A DNA stretch of 25,866 bases, from positions 1 through 25,866 of the forward strand of contig JBHOQW010000261.1 of assembly GCA_042408665.1 (NCBI GenBank), read 5' to 3'. Below the pieces are notes generated by a model. The model searched no databases. It was given only the letters and a program-made list of their open reading frames with translations, and was not told the DNA's origin. Numbering within the stretch: the stretch's first letter is position 1; each line of letters starts with the position of its first letter. This document shows, in pieces, positions 22,625 through 25,866 of the stretch. Source of the stretch: CAUJGQ01 sp042408665. Its GTDB lineage: Bacteria > Chloroflexota > Dehalococcoidia > CAUJGQ01. A program made the position numbers and the translations under genes.

Positions 22625-22647
22625 AAACGGCACCGATGGTGCCGTTT
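22625..22647 (-). terminator. terminator of the M20 amidohydrolase gene
   Basis: AAACGGCACC and its complement GGTGCCGTTT form a perfect 10-bp stem with a 3-nt loop. On the minus strand the stem overlaps the TAA of the amidohydrolase and ends in TTT. Confidence 0.65.
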
Positions 22648-23900
22648 AGGGGTGAGCGCGGGCCGAAATTAGGGTCTCGTCGGAGGCGAGCGGCCGCCCC
22701 AGAGCCGCGTGCAGGATACGCCGGCCCAGCTCGATGCCCAGCACGAGCGCGCGCTCGTCCAGGTCCCAACGCGGGGAATGGTTTGGCTCGACGATGCCCC
22801 ACGCCTCGTTGCGCACCCCCAGCAGGAAGTAGCAGCCGGGGCGCGCCTGCAGGAACAGCGCCATGTCATCGGACATGGTGGTGCGGTCCGGGAGGACGTT
22901 CCCCTCCCCCAGCACCGCCGCGGCCACCTCGCGTACCAGCGCGGTGGAAGCGGCATCGTTGACCACGGCGGGCAGTCCCTCGCGATAGGAGAGCTGGTAG
23001 TCGGCGCCGAATGCCTCCGTCACGCCCTTGATCACCTGCTCGAAGCGCGACTGAATAAGGCGCATTGTGTCCGGCTCGAAGGCGCGCAGCGTCCCCTCGA
23101 TGCGCACCGCGTCGGGGATGATGTTGCCGCGCGTGCCGCCCTCGATGTGGCCGATGCTGAGCACGCCGGCGCGGTCGGGGGGGGACGTTGCGGCTGACCA
23201 CGGTTTGCAGGGCCGTGAGCACGTAGGCGGCGCACACCACCGGGTCCACCGAGCGGTGCGGCAGCCCGGCGTGGCCGCCCCGGCCGCGGATCACCAGCTC
23301 GAATGTGCCGGGCGCGGCGAAAAACTGCCCCGGCGAGACGGCGATGGCGCCGCACGGCACCGAGCTATCGGCGTGAAAGCCGAACACCTCCGCCACGGGC
23401 GGGTCGTCCAGCACCCCCTCGGCGATCATCGGTCGGGCGCCGCCGCCCACCTCCTCCGCCGGCTGGAAGGCGAACACCACGGTGCCAGCCAGCGTCTCCC
23501 GCTCCGCCTGCAGCAGCCGGGCCAGGCCCAGCGCCACCGCGATGTGACTGTCGTGGCCGCAGGCGTGCATCACGCCCGGCCGTGTGGACGTGTACGACGC
23601 CTCCACCTCCTCCTGGATGGGCAGGGCATCGATGTCGGCCCGCCACAGCACCGTCCGACCGGGGCGCGCGCCGCGCACCACCGCCTTGAGGCCGGTGCCG
23701 GCCATGGGGGTGAGCTCGGTGATACCGAACCCCTCCAGGGTGGCCATGAGCCAACGCTGCGTCTCCCGCTCCTCCCAGCTCACCTCCGGGAAGCGGTGCG
23801 CGTGCCGCCGATAGCCCACCACATCGCGGGCGATCGCCCACACCTCTGGCGACACGGCCGGGAGCGAGCCCCAAGCCTCCAGCGATTGACGCTCCGTCAT
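22646..23900 (-). pseudogene. M20 family amidohydrolase, interrupted by a single-base frameshift
   Basis: A zinc-dependent M20-family amidohydrolase/aminoacylase-type enzyme split into two frames. The first part (from 23900) carries RADIDALPIQEE (D91), MHACGHDSH (C114, H116), QPAEEVGGG (E149, E150) and FHADSS (H176). The second part (VLSIGHIEGGTRGNIIP to the stop at 22646) carries the dimerisation domain and VEPNHSPRWDLDE with the last metal-site His. The break falls in a run of eight G (23177-23184; eight C in the coding strand). Seven would restore a 417-aa protein of normal length (SRNVPPDRAGVLSIGH). A sequencing or assembly error, a fresh mutation or slippage-based switching all fit. GGAGG sits ahead of the ATG. 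The MFS gene ends 40 bp upstream, so both probably share a transcript. Confidence 0.85.
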
Positions 23901-23940
23901 GGCGTCCTCCGTGTTAGGTCAGTTGGTCGGTCCGGTGCTG

Positions 23941-25125
23941 TCAGTCCGGTAGGGCCAGGGCCAGCAGGGCAGCCACCGGTGGCAACACCACTGCCAGGTG
24001 GATCACCGGTGCCAGCCCCACGTAGTCGGCCACGCTGCCCATGGGTAGCACGAACAGCCCGCCCAGGCTGATGGTGAGGCCCAGCATGAACCCCGAGGCC
24101 AGGCCCACGTTCTGCGGCAAAACCTCCTGTCCTTTGACGGTCAGCACCGAGAAGCTGCCCAGCAGCGTCATCCCGGTGAGCGCCGCCCAGGCCCAGCGCA
24201 GCCAGCCCGCGCTGTGCAGCAGCAGGAAGGTGAACCCCGTGGCGATCAGTAGCGAGCCCACGATCACCGTGCGGCGGCTCACCCAGCGGTCGGCTAGGTA
24301 ACCGCCGATCACGCCGCCGAAGGCGCCGGCGAAGGTGATGAGGAAGACGATGCCGGCGCGCTCGCTGGCGCCCACGCCCAGGTCGCGCAGATAGAGCGGG
24401 AGGAACGCCAGCAGGGTGTAGTGGGCCCATGAGCGCGTGGCCACCACGGCAAGCAATCGACTGAGGATGCCGCGGTGGCGGCGCAGCACGCTCCACAGGG
24501 GCGGCCCGCTGCCGGGGGGTGTCGGCGACCACTGCCGCGGCGCGAACTGGTACAGCATAAGCGCGCCGAGCGCACCGGGGATGAGCATCAGCCAGGTGGC
24601 GTGAAGGCCGCGTTCCTCCACCAGCAGCGTCACCAGCCAGGGGCCGGTGGCGAGGCCCACGTTTCCGCCCATGAGGTACAGCGACATCATCGTCGCCCGC
24701 CGCTCACCGGCTACCGCCACCACCATGGCGGCCGCCTGCGGGTGGTAGACGGCGGTACCGAGCCCGCTGAGGATGGCCAGCGCCACCAGCACCAGGTAGT
24801 GCGGCGCCAACCCCAGCAGCGACGCGCCGGCCGCGGCCATGAGGATGCCGGCCACGCTCATCAGGCGCGTGGCCCAGCGGTCGGCCACGTAGCCCAGGAG
24901 CGGCTGGATGACGCCAGAGGTGATGGTGTTGGCCGTGACCAACGCGCTGGCCAAACCGAGTGAAAAATGAAGGTCATCGCGCAGCAGCGGTAGCAGGATG
25001 GCGACGTAGTTGCCATACGAGTCGTTGATGAGGTGGGCCAGCGTTAGCATGCCGATGCGGGGCAGGTCAGCCGCCTTCCGCCGGAGCGCCGTTCGTCCCT
25101 GGGTCGCCGCATCCGCCCGCATCAT
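23941..25125 (-). CDS. MFS transporter, fosmidomycin-resistance (Fsr)-like
   Basis: A 394-aa major facilitator superfamily protein with about 12 hydrophobic segments. The opening LAHLINDSYGNYVAILLPLL matches the first helix of the Fsr subfamily. YVADRWATR between TM2 and TM3 is the MFS loop motif (DRxxxR type), and GYLADRWVSRR is its repeat in the second half. Fsr-type proteins are mostly drug or metabolite exporters. The ATG at 25125 is chosen because GGGAG lies about 7 nt upstream; earlier codons in the frame are not transporter-like. It is followed at 40 bp by the M20 amidohydrolase, suggesting that substrate hydrolysis and transport are linked. The substrate is unknown. Confidence 0.87.
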   Translation of the reverse strand: MMRADAATQGRTALRRKAADLPRIGMLTLAHLINDSYGNYVAILLPLLRDDLHFSLGLASALVTANTITSGVIQPLLGYVADRWATRLMSVAGILMAAAGASLLGLAPHYLVLVALAILSGLGTAVYHPQAAAMVVAVAGERRATMMSLYLMGGNVGLATGPWLVTLLVEERGLHATWLMLIPGALGALMLYQFAPRQWSPTPPGSGPPLWSVLRRHRGILSRLLAVVATRSWAHYTLLAFLPLYLRDLGVGASERAGIVFLITFAGAFGGVIGGYLADRWVSRRTVIVGSLLIATGFTFLLLHSAGWLRWAWAALTGMTLLGSFSVLTVKGQEVLPQNVGLASGFMLGLTISLGGLFVLPMGSVADYVGLAPVIHLAVVLPPVAALLALALPD

Positions 25126-25149
25126 GCTGTCTCCCGGCACGGTCGGGGC

Positions 25150-25155
25150 CAGTCT
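25150..25155 (-). promoter_or_regulatory. weak candidate -10 of the MFS gene
   Basis: TAGACT on the minus strand, 24 nt before the MFS ATG. It gives a short leader carrying GGGAG. No -35 is recognisable. Confidence 0.25.
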
Positions 25156-25310
25156 ACCGCACCGGAGAGGCCCGGTGTGAGGGGGCAGTCGCTCCGGCAT
25201 GCCGACGCTCACGCCTGAGTCTGGGCTGACCGGCGCTCTTGCTGTACCGTAGGCCGGCGCCGCGCGACAAACCGACGGCCGCGCGACCATGTGCCGCCGC
25301 TGGCGAGCAC

Positions 25311-25866
25311 CTACGCCCCTAGCTTGTCAGCCAGGTCCAGGAAATCCTGTGCCGTCACGTCGAACTCGCCCGCGGGCACGGGCTCAGGAGCGTGCGTCGG
25401 TCCCCATTCCAGCGGTCGGGGCACGTACGCGGTGCGCAGGCCGGCGGCGCGGGCGGCGCGCAGGTCGGCGGGGTGCGCCGCCACCATCATGACCTGATCG
25501 GGCGGCAGGCCGAGGAAGGCCGCCGCCGAGGTGTAGACGATCGGGTCGGGCTTGTAGGCCCGCACCAGCTCGGCGGAGAGGATACAATCCCACGGCAGGC
25601 CGGCGCGCTTGGCCATGTTGGTGAGGAGAGCCACATTGCCGTTGGAGAGCGTGGCCAGGATGTAGCGCGTGCGCAGGCGCGTGAGCCCGGGCACGGCATC
25701 GGGCCAGGGGCGGAGGCGGTGCCAGACGCGGTTCAGGTGGTCGCGCTCCGCCTCGCTCAGCCCGTCCAGGCCGAAGCGCGGCAGCAGTTCCTCCAGGGAC
25801 ATTCGGTGCAGGCCGTCCAGATTCGTCCACGGCAACTCGCCGCGACGCACCCGATCCATGGACGGC
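25311..25866 (-). CDS. HAD-superfamily hydrolase, haloacid-dehalogenase-like (5' end outside the window)
   Basis: At least 185 residues of a haloacid-dehalogenase-superfamily protein, close in type to L-2-haloacid dehalogenase-like members. The cap-domain end and core motifs II to IV are visible: LATLSNGN (motif II Ser), AYKPDPIVY (motif III Lys) and MVAAHPADLRAARAAG (motif IV Asp). The first catalytic motif DxD lies upstream of the right edge, so the start is not in this window; a Met at 25859 is probably internal. Dehalogenase versus phosphatase cannot be decided without the N-terminus. It lies 185 bp upstream of the MFS gene on the same strand, probably in a separate transcript. Confidence 0.85.
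   Translation of the reverse strand, partial: PSMDRVRRGELPWTNLDGLHRMSLEELLPRFGLDGLSEAERDHLNRVWHRLRPWPDAVPGLTRLRTRYILATLSNGNVALLTNMAKRAGLPWDCILSAELVRAYKPDPIVYTSAAAFLGLPPDQVMMVAAHPADLRAARAAGLRTAYVPRPLEWGPTHAPEPVPAGEFDVTAQDFLDLADKLGA

Overview
This is a GC-rich, densely coded bacterial chromosome segment with 26 protein-coding loci. One of them is frameshifted and one is cut by the right edge. I see no rRNA, tRNA, CRISPR array, insertion sequence or prophage. The mix of a MoxR/VWA pair, GT-C type glycosyltransferases, a LabA-type NYN protein, GTG starts and very high GC suggests the Chloroflexota, possibly Thermomicrobia (Sphaerobacter-like). That placement is inference; no phylogenetic marker was tested.

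Layout. 11-3832 (+): a MoxR/Mg-chelatase-type AAA+ ATPase and its VWA partner, closed by a perfect 24-nt palindrome. 3902-7056 (+): a two-TM RCK potassium channel, a His-rich three-TM protein of unknown function, and a lipid-kinase-like (DAGK/LCB5) protein with its own promoter. 7079-9326 (-): an unrecognised coiled-coil protein followed by recF. 9452-11144 (+): an iron-type alcohol dehydrogenase and a ferritin-like protein. 11221-13973 (-): two overlapping multi-TM glycosyltransferases. 14125-14607 (+): a MaoC-type hot-dog protein. 14702-15526 (-): a NYN nuclease-like protein, divergent from a zinc-ribbon MarR regulator (15786-16400, +). 16479-17456 (-): an SDR oxidoreductase. 17749-18039 (+): a 96-aa protein with 20 histidines. 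18110-19207 (-): a membrane protein and a CoA-binding protein. 19373-20790 (+): a Trm112-like zinc protein, a two-TM mini-protein and a nucleoside-phosphorylase-like enzyme behind a possible attenuator. 20787-25866 (-): a HAD hydrolase (partial), an Fsr-type MFS transporter, a frameshifted M20 amidohydrolase, a secreted M23/SH3 protein and folK.

The promoters that can be read share one architecture: a -35 beginning TTG (or TGG), a 17-nt spacer and a -10 of the form TAYNNT, or an extended TGC-TAYNNT. No gene-free stretch exceeds 300 bp. The longest are 17457-17748 (292 bp, divergent promoter region) and 15527-15785 (259 bp, divergent NYN/MarR region).

No single block is clearly a new defence or metabolic island. 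The parts most worth following are the two His-rich proteins, the Zn-ribbon/MarR fusion facing a NYN nuclease, the possible attenuator at 19880-19927, and the single-base frameshift in a G8 tract at 23177-23184.
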